A DNA stretch of 64,000 nucleotides from Roseiarcus sp963741845 (lineage in GTDB: Bacteria > Pseudomonadota > Alphaproteobacteria > Rhizobiales > Beijerinckiaceae), in contig CAVUJV010000003.1 in the NCBI GenBank assembly GCA_963741845.1, forward strand, positions 47,195 through 111,194, written 5' to 3'. Shown piece after piece: positions 16,454 through 27,520 of the stretch. Under the pieces are notes generated by a model. That model worked only from the letters and a program-made list of their open reading frames with translations, was not told the DNA's origin and did not search any database. The translations under genes were made by a program, and so were the position numbers. The stretch's first letter is position 1. Every line of letters begins with the position of its first letter.

Positions 16454-17655
16454 CAGGGCGCTCCAGGCAGGCGGTCGAGCGTGATCGCCGCGCCGACGGC
16501 GGGAATGTCGGCGGCGGCGCCGAGGCGCCGCGCGAGACCGTCGTAGCGGCCTCCGCCGAGGGCGGGCCGGGCGTCCGGCCGCGCGGCGTCGCGAGCCTCG
16601 AACACAAATCCCGTGTAATAATCGAAGTCGCGCACGAAGGAGGCGCTGAACCGGGTCGCGCCGAGGTCCACGCCGCGCGCGGCGATGAAGCCGTTGCGCC
16701 GCTCGAAGGCGTCGAGCGCGGCGCCGAGATCGAGCTTCGCCGCCGCGGCCAGCCGCCGCAGCTTCGCCGCCGCCTCGTCCGGATCGCCGGAAATGGCGAG
16801 ATAGCCTTCGAGGATCTGGCGCTTTTCGGCCGCGACCGGCTCGCCCGAGCGAAGCGAAGCCTGTTCGAGGAAGCGGTCCGCGATCTCGCCCGCCGTGCGC
16901 CCGCCTACCGCGTCGATGCCCGCGATCGACAGCAGGTCCTCGACCAGCGCCTTCGCGCCCGCGTGGTCGGCGCTTTCCAGCGCCGCCAGCACGCCGGGCT
17001 GGGCGATGGCGCTCGGACCGTCGCGATCGAGAATGGCGGCGAGGCTCTTGCCATGCGCCACGCCCCGGCGCAGCCGGCGCCGCCAGATCTCCGGCAGGTC
17101 GAGCGCCGCGAGCAGGCTCTCGAAGAGATGCGCGTCGCCGAGCCGGGCGGCGAGCGGCCCTCCGACCGCGACCGCCGCCTCCATCGCGAGCGTGAAGACT
17201 TCCGCATCCGCCGCTTCCGCGTCCTTGCGGCCGAAGCTTTCGAGCCCCGTCTGGGCGCGCTCGCCGCCGCCCTCGGCCTGCGCCCGGAAAACCGGGCCGA
17301 GATAGGAATATTCGACCACCCGTCCGGCCTCGCCGGACGCCAGATAGTGGCGGCAGACCGGAATCGTATATTCGGGCCTCAGGCAAAGCTCCTGCCCCGC
17401 CGCGTCGGCGGTCAGGAACAGCCGGCCCCGGATCTCCTCGCCGGACATGTCGAGGAAGATCGACGCGGGCTGGAGAATTGCAGGTTCGATCCGGGAAAAT
17501 CCGGCGGACAGAAAATGATCGAGCGCGCGCTCCCCCGCGGCGCGGGGCGCGTCGGACGAAACCTTGATGTCGCTCGCCTGCAAAGCCTTGATCCTGGAAT
17601 CTCGCGCCCCCTTTAGCAAAGCGGCGCGTCTGGCGCAGTCCTTTTCTCGGGCCAA
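16453..17655 (-). CDS. hisZ: ATP phosphoribosyltransferase regulatory subunit
   Basis: 400 residues in the longest form. A class II tRNA-synthetase-like fold: ERALDHFLSAGFSRIEPAILQP, LCLRPEYTIPVCRHYLA (motif 2), YSYLGPVFRAQ, and C-terminal DFDYYTGFVFEA and ALGGGRYDGLARRLG. It lacks synthetase activity and activates HisG. The first 35 or so residues are not family-like, so the true start may lie downstream. It diverges from the mechanosensitive channel gene. Confidence 0.9.
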   Translation of the reverse strand: MAREKDCARRAALLKGARDSRIKALQASDIKVSSDAPRAAGERALDHFLSAGFSRIEPAILQPASIFLDMSGEEIRGRLFLTADAAGQELCLRPEYTIPVCRHYLASGEAGRVVEYSYLGPVFRAQAEGGGERAQTGLESFGRKDAEAADAEVFTLAMEAAVAVGGPLAARLGDAHLFESLLAALDLPEIWRRRLRRGVAHGKSLAAILDRDGPSAIAQPGVLAALESADHAGAKALVEDLLSIAGIDAVGGRTAGEIADRFLEQASLRSGEPVAAEKRQILEGYLAISGDPDEAAAKLRRLAAAAKLDLGAALDAFERRNGFIAARGVDLGATRFSASFVRDFDYYTGFVFEARDAARPDARPALGGGRYDGLARRLGAAADIPAVGAAITLDRLPGAP

Positions 17656-17761
17656 GGTGAATACGGCGTTCGGAAAAGCCGGGTTGCGGTCACGTTGCCG
17701 GCGTGTTCGGATGCGAAGCGGCTGGCTCTTCTCACGAATCGTCAGGTTCCGATTGCGTTCT

Positions 17762-20140
17762 ATGCCGTCTTTTCTTTTGGCTGTTGCGCGCCTCGCGGCG
17801 TTCGCTCTCCTCCTGCTTGCGGGCGCGGCTCAGGCCCAGGACCACAAGCTGCTCAATCTTGACGCGACGCGCGAGACGCTGGCGTCCATCGACAGCGCGC
17901 TCAAAAGCCCAAATCTGAACGAAGCCGACCTGTCGCGTCTCAGGAACCAGAACGACCCGATCGGGAACGCCCTGCAGGCGGCCATCGCCTATCTCACTCC
18001 CTTGCTCGACGCTTCGACCAAGCGCCTCGCCGAGCTGACGCCCAAGACGAAGGAAGGAGAAAAGGCGGCCCCGCCGGCGGACGATACGGCCGCCGCCGAG
18101 CTCGCGGCCGAGCGGAAGCGCCATGACGAGCTCGATTCGAGGCTGCGCGCGGCTCGGGCGATGCTCCTCCAGGTCGACGACAATTCCGTCCGCATCGTGG
18201 CGCGCCGGCGCGAGATTTTCGCCAACGAAACCTTTGCGCGCGCATCCAGCGTTTTCGACCCGCAGTTCTGGGTCAGCGTCGCGAGCGAGGTTCCGGGCGA
18301 CGCGCGGGCCATGGGCGCAATGCTCCGCGATTGGGCCTCGGGCGTGGGCAGAAGCGTCACGGTGGTTCAGGCGCTGGTGGGTGTCGGCGCCGTCGTGGTC
18401 CTTGCGCTTCTCGTCATCCCGCTGCGCTGGGCCGCGCGCCGCGTCGTCGACAGGGACGCGCATGCGAAGCCGACCCGCCTGCAAAAGGCGCTCGCAGCCG
18501 TCCTCACCCTCATCACGCTGGGCTCGCTGCCCATGCTGGGGCTCTGGGGTCTGTCCGGGGCGCTTGCGTTCCTCAATCCGTCGTCGCACCGGCTGGCGGG
18601 GGTGTTCCAGGCCGCTTTCGACGGAGCGCGCCTGCTCATTTTCATGAACGCGCTCGGCTGGGCGATGCTCGCGCCCCGCGCCGAGGTGTGGCGTATCATT
18701 CCGGTCAGCGACCGCGCTGCGAAGGCCATCTTCAAGGCCGCGATGACCGTCACCGCCGTCTGGGCGGTCGAGCGCCTGATCGAGCCGGCCGCCGACGCCG
18801 TCTTCTCCTTCAACCTCGCCGTCGCCGCGCGCGCGCTCGGCGCGCTCGTGGTCGCGCTCGTCGCGACCCGGACGCTGAGGCAGCTCGCGGCGCCGTTCCA
18901 CGCAGATACAAGCGCCCAGGCGGACACGCTCGCCTCGTTCCGCCTGCTCGGCTGGATCGCAACCGCTATTCTCTTCATCGCGACGGCGACGGGATACGTC
19001 GCCTTTGCCGCCTTCCTCATCAATCAGGCGATCTTCCTTGCGATCCTCGGCTGCCTGCTCTTTTTGATCGACGCGGTCATTCGGCAAGGGACGGAGACGC
19101 TGCTCAAGCCGGATGCGCCGGTCGGCGCGCGGCTCGTCACGATGCTGGGCCTGCGCCGCAACGTGCTCGCGCAGATCGTCGTTCTCATCCAGGGCCTTGT
19201 CCGCGTCATTGTTCTGATCATCGCGGCGGCGGCGGTGCTCGAACCCTGGGGCGTGCAGTCGCGGGATTTCGTCACGACGCTGCGCGCCGCCTATTTCGGC
19301 TTCACGGTCGGCGGCGTCACGCTTTCGCTGTCCTCGATGATCGCGGCGCTGATCATCTTCGTCATTGCGATCCTGGCGACGCGGCTGCTCCAGAGCTGGC
19401 TGAGCCAGCGTTATCTTCCGAACACCCGGCTCGACGCCAGCGTCGTCAATTCGATCAGCACGATCGTCGGCTATGTCGGCGTCATCGTCGCGGCGGCGCT
19501 CGCGGCCTCCCAGGTCGGGATCGACATGCAGAAGCTCGCGATCGTCGCGGGCGCGCTGTCGGTCGGCATCGGCTTCGGCCTCCAGACGATCGCGAACAAT
19601 TTCGTGTCCGGGCTCATCCTCCTCTGGGAGCGCGGCATCCGGGTCGGAGACTGGATCGTCGTGGGCAACGATCAGGGCTTCGTGCGGCGGATCAACGCGC
19701 GCGCGACCGAGATCGAGACCTTCGACCGTTCGACCGTGATCGTGCCGAACGCCAATCTCGTCACGGGCGTGGTCAAGAACTGGGTCCACAACGACCGGAT
19801 TGGCCGCCTCATCATAGCGGTCAATGTCGCCTTCGAGAGCGACGTCGAAAAAGCGCGCGAAATCCTGCTTGCCGCCGCCAAGGATCAGGAGGAAGTGCTG
19901 AAGATCCCGGCGCCGACCGTTCTCTTCGCGGAATTCGGCGACTGGTCCTTCAAGCTCAACCTGATCTGTTTCGTCGAGGACATCCAGGCGGGCGACCGCG
20001 TCCGGAGCGAGATCAATTTCGACGTCCTGCGCCGGCTGCGGGAGGCCAATATCAGCATCCCCTATCCGGCGCTGAAGCCGAACTCCCCGTTGAGTTTCCA
20101 GCCCGAACCGCCGCCCGCGGCCCGGCCGGAGAGGGAGTGA
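17762..20140 (+). CDS. DUF3772/MscS mechanosensitive channel
   Basis: 792 residues. Signal peptide (about 1-24, ending GAAQAQ), then a periplasmic coiled-coil DUF3772 region (about 30-190), around ten hydrophobic segments, and the MscS pore and beta domain near the C-terminus (VGIGFGLQTIANNFVSGLILLWER, VGDWI, IVPNANLVTGVVKNW). It is an inner-membrane, MscK-like large channel that releases solutes under hypo-osmotic stress. The start at 17762 is chosen because the signal peptide begins there; the longer open frame overlaps hisZ. Confidence 0.9.
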   Translation: MPSFLLAVARLAAFALLLLAGAAQAQDHKLLNLDATRETLASIDSALKSPNLNEADLSRLRNQNDPIGNALQAAIAYLTPLLDASTKRLAELTPKTKEGEKAAPPADDTAAAELAAERKRHDELDSRLRAARAMLLQVDDNSVRIVARRREIFANETFARASSVFDPQFWVSVASEVPGDARAMGAMLRDWASGVGRSVTVVQALVGVGAVVVLALLVIPLRWAARRVVDRDAHAKPTRLQKALAAVLTLITLGSLPMLGLWGLSGALAFLNPSSHRLAGVFQAAFDGARLLIFMNALGWAMLAPRAEVWRIIPVSDRAAKAIFKAAMTVTAVWAVERLIEPAADAVFSFNLAVAARALGALVVALVATRTLRQLAAPFHADTSAQADTLASFRLLGWIATAILFIATATGYVAFAAFLINQAIFLAILGCLLFLIDAVIRQGTETLLKPDAPVGARLVTMLGLRRNVLAQIVVLIQGLVRVIVLIIAAAAVLEPWGVQSRDFVTTLRAAYFGFTVGGVTLSLSSMIAALIIFVIAILATRLLQSWLSQRYLPNTRLDASVVNSISTIVGYVGVIVAAALAASQVGIDMQKLAIVAGALSVGIGFGLQTIANNFVSGLILLWERGIRVGDWIVVGNDQGFVRRINARATEIETFDRSTVIVPNANLVTGVVKNWVHNDRIGRLIIAVNVAFESDVEKAREILLAAAKDQEEVLKIPAPTVLFAEFGDWSFKLNLICFVEDIQAGDRVRSEINFDVLRRLREANISIPYPALKPNSPLSFQPEPPPAARPERE

Positions 20141-20310
20141 GCGGGCGCTCCCAAGCGCGGAAGAACCTGTTCCGGCGCCAGACGACGCAAGCGGCCGTTT
20201 CGGGCGGTCTATTGACACGCCTCCAGAGCGTGAAAGAAATTGCACGAACGGGTCGGACGGTCTTCAGCGGTCAACGCTTGCCGAATTGTCGTGCGGATTG
20301 CAGGCCTATC

Positions 20311-22584
20311 ATGAATGTCGCAATCGTCGTCCAGGGGCTTTTCGAGAAGAGCGACTCCATCGGCTACGACGCGATTTTTCAATGGAAGACCCTGACGAAA
20401 TTGCTTCCCGACGAGACGGTCTTGCTCTTCGCCGAGCGTTTCGATTCTCTGCTCCATCCCGGTATCGCTATCGGTCCGATATCGGATTTCTTTGATCTCT
20501 TAGCCAGACGATCCGATTTTCTCGTCGTTTATCACTATTGCGACGGCTGGCCTGAAATTGATAATTTTCTGCAAAAACATCCCGAGCGTTTTGTCATCCG
20601 TTGGCACAACAACACGCCGCCCTGGTTCTACGGTCGAAACGATATGCGTTCAGCCGAACGCTCGCTGAGGGGTTACGAGATCATACGGACGTTCTTTGAA
20701 TGCGAGAACGCTCGGTTTTGGGCCAATTCCGAATTTTCGGCCGCGCAGCTTGCGATTCTTGGCGCGCATTCGAAGCGCGTCGCTTCAGTGTTTCCTGCGA
20801 GTTGATATCTCGAAGGACCGATAGCCCGCCAGACCCGCGAAGGCGTTTCGCTCGCGGGCGACGCCGTCCGGATACTCTTTGTCGGCCGCATCGTGGCGCA
20901 CAAAGGGCACAAGCACGTCATTGCTGTCGCGGGCACGCTGCAGAAGCTGTTGTCGGTTCCGGTCATCGTGGATTTCCCCGGAAGAGAAGACAGCTCGGCG
21001 CATGAATTCAACGCTTCGCTCCGACAGGTGGCCAGCGACTGCGACGTCGTCGTCAACCTGCATGGCGAAGTGACGGAGGCCGAGCTCTACGAGCTGTATC
21101 GAAACGCCGACGTATTTCTTTGTCTGTCCGAACATGAGGGCTTTGGCCTGCCGGTCTTCGAGGCCATGCGTTGCGGCGTCCCCGTTGTCGCCTGGGCGTG
21201 CTCGGCGCTCAAGGAATTGCTGGCCGACCATCCGTTGGCTCTGCCGGATTTCGACATCCCGGCTTTTGCCGCGGCAATCATGTCGCTGCGCGACCCGCAA
21301 GTGCGGGAGATCGTGCTCGCGCATCAGCAGATTGTCCTGGAGAGATACACTCCGGACGTCGTGGAGCAGCAACTCCTGCGAGTCCTGCACGAAGACGGCA
21401 AACCTCTTCCTCCGAAGTCGTCGTCTCCATCTGTGGCGCGTTTGGGCGAGAGCATCGTCGAACGGGCGATCGCGAATTATCGGGAGGAATGTTCGTTAAG
21501 GTATCGCGAATTCCCCGTGCGCGTCAGAGCGATGCCCCATGATTTTTCCCTCGATTACGTCTCGCTCTATGATCTCGAAACATACGACGGAATGATCGAG
21601 CTTGCGTCCACGGCGCGATTTGGCGCCGATCAGCAAGCCGCCGAAGCAAAAGAAGTCATCATCAAGGGGTCGGAGTTCTCTCATTTCGGAGGCGCGTATC
21701 AGGGCGACGCCTTATGTTTTCAACTGCCGCTCGGACATGAACGGCATATCGTCTTTGGTCCCTACGTGCCCGTGCCGAAAGGCCGGTTCGAGGTTCGCGC
21801 GCTCATCGAACTCGATCTCGATCCGTGCCGAGGGTCATTGGCGATTGACGTCTATTCGGCCTCTCATGGCATCTTGGCCAGGAAGGACTACGAACTCAGA
21901 ACGGACGCCGCGCAAGGGCTCTCCGTCGAATTCGAAAATTCGACGCCGCGCGATGTCATCGAGTTCAGATTGCTGGTGCGCAGCCTCGCGAAGGGGCCCA
22001 TGAAATTTCGCGGCGTGACCGTAAGGCGGATCGCCTCATTGCAGGAACTGGTTCCCGCGGGGTTGATCGAGTTGCAATATGTTCCCGCTCGGATGCCCGA
22101 CCCCATGGAGCGTCCCGGCCCGGCTGGCTTCTTTGGCAAAATGTTCCGGCGCCCGGACGACGTGGATGCGGCGCATCGAGCCTTCCGGATGGCGGATCAA
22201 GCGCGCGACCAAAGTCAATGGGATCGCGCGGCCAGGCTTTATGAAGAGGGACTTCAGGTCCTTCCTGATAGTTTTGCGCACTTGATTCAGCTCGGAAACG
22301 TGCTGAAGGAAGCGGGTCAAGGTCATGCTTCGGAGAGCGCCTATCTCAAGGCCTATCGGCTCCAGCCCGCCGACCCGGAGCTCAACCTTCAGATGGGCCA
22401 CCTGTACAAATCGACAGGCGATCTCGTCAGAGCGGAGCAAAAATATCTTCAGGCTCTGGCCGGACAGACAGCGGTATTGAACGCGTTTGAAGAATTGACG
22501 GCGCTTGGCGCCCCTCTCGACCGGATCCTGTCTCTTCTCAGAGATGCGCCGGGACGCGAACCCGCGAAGGCCTCGGGTCCGTAG
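20311..22584 (+). pseudogene. GT4 glycosyltransferase with C-terminal TPR, in-frame stop as sequenced
   Basis: One continuous frame of 757 codons, interrupted only by TGA at 20803-20805 (codon 165). The first part (MNVAIVVQGLFEKSDSIGYD, FVIRWHNNTPPWFYGRND, FWANSEFSAAQLA) is a GT-B N-terminal lobe. After the stop come RILFVGRIVAHKGH and the GT4 donor-site block EHEGFGLPVFEAMRCGVPVVAW, then a beta-rich region (about 390-610) and two to three TPR repeats (YLKAYRLQPADPELNLQMGHLYKSTGDL is one). It probably adds sugars to a surface polysaccharide or glycan. GC is visibly lower than in the neighbours, which hints at transfer. If the stop is real, the downstream part could start at GTG 20890. Confidence 0.75.
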
Positions 22585-22618
22585 GCGCCAATACGCGTCC
22601 CAGCTGTCTCGACCCTCC

Positions 22619-23473
22619 TCAGGCCGCGCCGACCCGGCCCGCCTCCCAGCCGATGATCGCCTGCTTGCGGGCGAGGCCCCAGTGATAGCCGGTCAGGGCG
22701 CCGGAGCGGCCGAGCACCCGGTGGCAGGGCACGACAAAGGAGATCGGATTGCGGCCGACCGCGGCGCCGACCGCGCGCGCCGCCTTCGGGCGGCCGAGCT
22801 TGCGGGCAATGTCCGAATAGGTCGTGGCGCGGCCCATCGGCACGGCGAGCAGGGTTTCCCAGACGCGGATCTCGAAATCCGTGCCGATCATGACGAGCCG
22901 GAGCGGCGTTTCGGGACGCCAGAGTCCCGGATCGAAGGCGCGGCCGGCGAAGGGCGCCGTCGCGGCGGCATCCTCCAGAAGCTGCGCGCGGGGCCAGCGC
23001 CGCTTCATGTCCGCGAGCGCCGCCTCCCGGTCGCCGTCCACGAAGCCCAGCCCCGCCATGCCGCGCTGCGTCGCGACCACGATCGCCTCGCCGAAGGGCG
23101 AGGGGTGGTAGCCGTAGGAGAGGGTGAGGTCGTCGCGGCGGTAGTCGCCGGGCGTCAGCGCTTCGTGCGTGACGAAGAGGTCGTGCAGACGCCCCGGGCC
23201 GGACAGGCCGACATCGTAGGCGGCGTCGAGCACGCTCGCGGAATCGCGCAAAAGCTCGCGGGCGCGCTCGATGGTGATCGCCTGCAGAAAGGCCTTGGGC
23301 GTGAGCCCGGCCCAGCGCTTGAACACATGCTGGAAATGCGAGGGCGACAGGCCGACATGCCCGGCGATGTCCTCGATCGAAGGCTGCGCGCGCCAGCGGG
23401 TCGAGATGAATTCGATGGCGTTCCTGATGGTCGCGTAATCGGCGGCGTCCGGGGGCGTGGGTTTGTCGAGCAT
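22619..23473 (-). CDS. AraC-type regulator fused to O6-methylguanine-DNA methyltransferase
   Basis: 284 residues. An N-terminal AraC double HTH (DIAGHVGLSPSHFQHVFKRWAG) is followed by the methyltransferase with the acceptor Cys250 in PCHRV and the preceding GRNP. It repairs O6-alkylguanine by suicidal transfer and may activate its own gene. The N-terminal zinc-binding alkylphosphotriester domain of full Ada is absent, so methyl-phosphotriester sensing by that domain is not expected. ATG at 23473 is preferred over an upstream in-frame start. Confidence 0.92.
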   Translation of the reverse strand: MLDKPTPPDAADYATIRNAIEFISTRWRAQPSIEDIAGHVGLSPSHFQHVFKRWAGLTPKAFLQAITIERARELLRDSASVLDAAYDVGLSGPGRLHDLFVTHEALTPGDYRRDDLTLSYGYHPSPFGEAIVVATQRGMAGLGFVDGDREAALADMKRRWPRAQLLEDAAATAPFAGRAFDPGLWRPETPLRLVMIGTDFEIRVWETLLAVPMGRATTYSDIARKLGRPKAARAVGAAVGRNPISFVVPCHRVLGRSGALTGYHWGLARKQAIIGWEAGRVGAA

Positions 23474-23542
23474 GGTCAGGCTCCGAATTTCGAGCCCCAA
23501 CTCTGCGCCAGGGTTCGCTTACGCTCCACCCGAAAACGACGG

Positions 23543-24100
23543 TCAGGCGTCCTCGAACAGGCCGGTCGGCAGGCCGTCGATGCTGACCGAATTATGCTTG
23601 CGCCGGTAATCTTCGAGGCCTTCTTCGCCCTTCGACTTCGCCCAGTTGTCGAGCGAGGGCCGCTCGCCCTTGTAGTCGAAGAGCGGGACGCCGTAGCCGC
23701 AGGAGGTCTGCACCCGGTCGACCGCGAGCCGCACGATCTCCCGCGCCCCGATCGGCTCCACGCCGCCGAAGGCGCCTTCGAGAACCGCCTGATAGGCGGC
23801 GCTCCCGCGCTTGAGGACTTCGCCGCGGCCGTAGAGGCGCAGAATGTTCGGCGGCCCCTCGAAAGCGCAGAACATGATGGTGAGGCGCCCGTCCGCCTTC
23901 AGATGCGCCGCCGTCTCGGCGCCGCTGCCGGTCCGGTCGAGATAGGCGACCGTGTGATCGTCAAGGACCGCAAAAGCGTCCGTCCCGCGCGGCGAGATAT
24001 TCACGCGTGAGCCGGGCGCGGCGGAGGCGGTGAAGAAGATATGCTGGCGCGCGATGAAATCGCGAACGCTCTCATCGATGCAGGGAATGACTTTGGCCAT
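23543..24100 (-). CDS. pyridoxamine 5'-phosphate oxidase family protein
   Basis: 185 residues. A split-barrel flavin-binding fold: IARQHIFFTASAAPGSRVNISPRG near the start, VAYLDRTGSGAETAAHL and TIMFCAFEGPPNILRLYGRGEV. This subgroup (about 185-200 residues with SPRG and GSG.ET) is annotated as PNPOx-like but is not PdxH itself; the cofactor could be FMN or F420-like. Physiological role unknown. It is a single gene 69 bases upstream of the AraC-MGMT gene on the same strand. Confidence 0.85.
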   Translation of the reverse strand: MAKVIPCIDESVRDFIARQHIFFTASAAPGSRVNISPRGTDAFAVLDDHTVAYLDRTGSGAETAAHLKADGRLTIMFCAFEGPPNILRLYGRGEVLKRGSAAYQAVLEGAFGGVEPIGAREIVRLAVDRVQTSCGYGVPLFDYKGERPSLDNWAKSKGEEGLEDYRRKHNSVSIDGLPTGLFEDA

Positions 24101-24172
24101 GCGCCGCAGATTACGCCAATCCGCAGGCGCGGGAAACGCTTCGCGCGCGTCTCCCGACGCCGGAGGGGACGC

Positions 24173-25363
<1,191 letters not shown>

Positions 25364-25408
25364 GCTTGGCCTTTTCGTTGCGGGGGGACCTTCGCGCGAG
25401 CCGCCGGA

Positions 25409-26716
25409 TCAGTCGATCAGCGGCGCGTCCCTCGTCTCCGGGAGCATCAGGGTGGCCCCGACGCCGACAAGGTTGGCGAGAAGCAGATACCACGCCGGCG
25501 ACATTGGATCGCCCGTCGCATGAATGAGCCAGGTCACGATCGGCTGCGCCGTCGCGCCGAACACCGTGACGCCCAGCGCATAGGAGACGGCGAGTCCGGC
25601 GCTTCGGACCGAGGCCGGCAAGCTCTCCGGAATGACGGCGAGGGCCACGGACCCCAGGGAGCCGACCGCCGCAAGAACGGCCGTCATCGTCAGCAGGACC
25701 CCGCCGCTTTTGAACGCGTTCACCAGGAAGAAGGCCGGATAGACGGCGAGCGCGCCAAAGACCTTCGGCCAGATCAGGAGCGGCTTGCGGCCAAGTCTGT
25801 CGGAGAGCCATCCGCCGACCAGGCTGAACACGAAGATGCAGAGCCCGAGAACGAAGGTGGCGGCGATCGAGATGCTGGTCGGCATCTTGAGCGTCGTCAT
25901 CGCATAGGTGGTCATGTAGTTCATGATGTAAGTGCCGATCGTGCCGGAGCTGATCAGCAGAAACGCCAGGATGAAGGGTCGAAGGTTTTTCGTGAGCAGC
26001 GACGAAAGCACGGAGCCTGCGCTCTGATGGGTCGTCGGCGCGTCGCGATCCAGCGTCTCCGGCATCTGAAGGCGCATGACCATGGCGACCGGCACGATGA
26101 GGATTCCGACCAGAAAGGGTATGCGCCAGCCCCAGGCGTGCATCGCCTCGTTGGAAAGCGCGAGCGACAGGCCGAGGCCGATGGCGCCGGCGATGAAGAC
26201 CGCAAGGCCCTGACTCGCCAGCTGCCAGCTCGCATAAAGCCCGCGCTGATCCGCCGGCGCCGCCTCGATCAGGAACGAGGTCGCGGGGCCCACTTCTCCG
26301 CCGAGCGCAAATCCCTGGATGAGACGGGCGAGCACGACCACGATCGGCGCAAGGATCCCAATCGACGCATAGGGCGGGGTGAGCGCGATGACCAGCATGC
26401 CGATCGCCATCAGCGCGACGGTAAGCATCATCGCGGGCTTGCGGCCGGCCCGGTCCGCGTAGGCGCCGATGACGATTCCGCCGATCGGCCGCGTCAGGAA
26501 TCCGACGCCGAAGCCTGCGACCGACAACATCAGGCTGACGAAGGGATCTTTCGAGGGAAAATAATTCTGGCCGATCATCACGGCGAAAAACGAATAGGTC
26601 GTGAAGTCGTAGAATTCGAGGACATTGCCCGCGATCGCGGCGGCCACGCTCTTCCGGGAGAGCGTAGCCTTTGCATCGCGCAGGAGATGATCCGCCGTCA
26701 GGTCAAGGTCCGTCAT
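25409..26716 (-). CDS. MFS metabolite:proton symporter (MHS family)
   Basis: 435 residues, 12 predicted membrane helices. Typical MHS features: AGNVLEFYDFTTYSFFA at the first helix, GAYADRAGRKPAMM in loop 2-3, ARLIQGFALGGEVGPA in helix 4, and GGWLSDRLGRKPLL at the second half. The ATG at 26716 is set by a strong AGGAGG seven bases ahead. It imports a small organic acid, amino acid or similar solute in the inner membrane. Probably an operon with the M20 hydrolase downstream. Confidence 0.9.
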   Translation of the reverse strand: MTDLDLTADHLLRDAKATLSRKSVAAAIAGNVLEFYDFTTYSFFAVMIGQNYFPSKDPFVSLMLSVAGFGVGFLTRPIGGIVIGAYADRAGRKPAMMLTVALMAIGMLVIALTPPYASIGILAPIVVVLARLIQGFALGGEVGPATSFLIEAAPADQRGLYASWQLASQGLAVFIAGAIGLGLSLALSNEAMHAWGWRIPFLVGILIVPVAMVMRLQMPETLDRDAPTTHQSAGSVLSSLLTKNLRPFILAFLLISSGTIGTYIMNYMTTYAMTTLKMPTSISIAATFVLGLCIFVFSLVGGWLSDRLGRKPLLIWPKVFGALAVYPAFFLVNAFKSGGVLLTMTAVLAAVGSLGSVALAVIPESLPASVRSAGLAVSYALGVTVFGATAQPIVTWLIHATGDPMSPAWYLLLANLVGVGATLMLPETRDAPLID

Positions 26717-26818
26717 CGCCCCTCCTGACCGGTACTTTTTCCAGGAAATCGCGAAACCCGGAATCACAAATTCGTGTTCGGTTCGGAACGCATCGCCCGA
26801 CGCCGGATACGGGCTCGC

Positions 26819-27499
26819 TCACCGCGTCTCGGCAAGCGCGTCCCACCCCCAGGCGAGCAGCGGCAGCGAATCCCTGGCGAAGACACAGAAGTCGGCGACA
26901 AGCCCGGATTGCGCAACCTGAGCCTCCGTAACCGGCCTCAGACAGATGAACGAGCGAAGCCGCGCCGCGGCCGCGATCTCGGGATCGTCGATATCCTCGA
27001 GCCCCCGGGGCGCGCGCTTCAGCGAATCCTCGTCCGAGAGCGAGAGGCCTGCCTTGGCGAGCTTCGTCGTCATGCGCTTGAACGCTTTGGCGCCGCGCAC
27101 GGCGGAGGCCCTCAGCCGGGCAAGCTCGTGCGGGTCTGGCATATGGAAGCCGGCGGCGAAAAAACATTCTTCCGGCGAGAGGTGGAAATAGAGCACGCCC
27201 GGATCGCTCTTCGAGCCGCTGCGCGTGAGAGCGACGCCGGCGTTCGTCTTGTAAGGGTCCTTGTTCGTCGAGAAGCGGACGTCGCGATGGATGCGAAAGA
27301 GCGAGGATTTTCGGTCGCCCCGGATCGAGATTTTCGCTTTTGCGAGGCGCTCGACGGTCTCCTCGACAAGGTCGCCGAGCGGCGCCTTGATCTCGGTCTC
27401 ATAGATCTCGCGATTGGCCTCGAACCATTCCTTCGTCTGGTGAAATGCGAGCGCCCGAAAGAACGGCAGCGCCTTCGGCCCGATCCCTTCGAACGCCAT
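26819..27499 (-). CDS. DUF2461 family protein
   Basis: 226 residues. Contains LPFFRALAFHQTKEWFEANREIYE, SLFRIHRDVRFSTNKDPYKTNAG and LYFHLSPEECFFAAGF, characteristic of DUF2461 (TIGR02453). Biochemical function is unknown; proteins of the family are cytosolic. It lies 21 bases after the glcF stop on the same strand, so it may be the last gene of the glc operon. Confidence 0.9.
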   Translation of the reverse strand: MAFEGIGPKALPFFRALAFHQTKEWFEANREIYETEIKAPLGDLVEETVERLAKAKISIRGDRKSSLFRIHRDVRFSTNKDPYKTNAGVALTRSGSKSDPGVLYFHLSPEECFFAAGFHMPDPHELARLRASAVRGAKAFKRMTTKLAKAGLSLSDEDSLKRAPRGLEDIDDPEIAAAARLRSFICLRPVTEAQVAQSGLVADFCVFARDSLPLLAWGWDALAETR

Positions 27500-27520
27500 A
27501 CGCCGCTCCCGCCGCGCCCG

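Noticed and set aside
20803..20805. TGA in the glycosyltransferase as a selenocysteine codon
   Set aside because: No SECIS-like hairpin is evident just after it, no Sec is known at this place in GT4 enzymes, and errors are common in this window.
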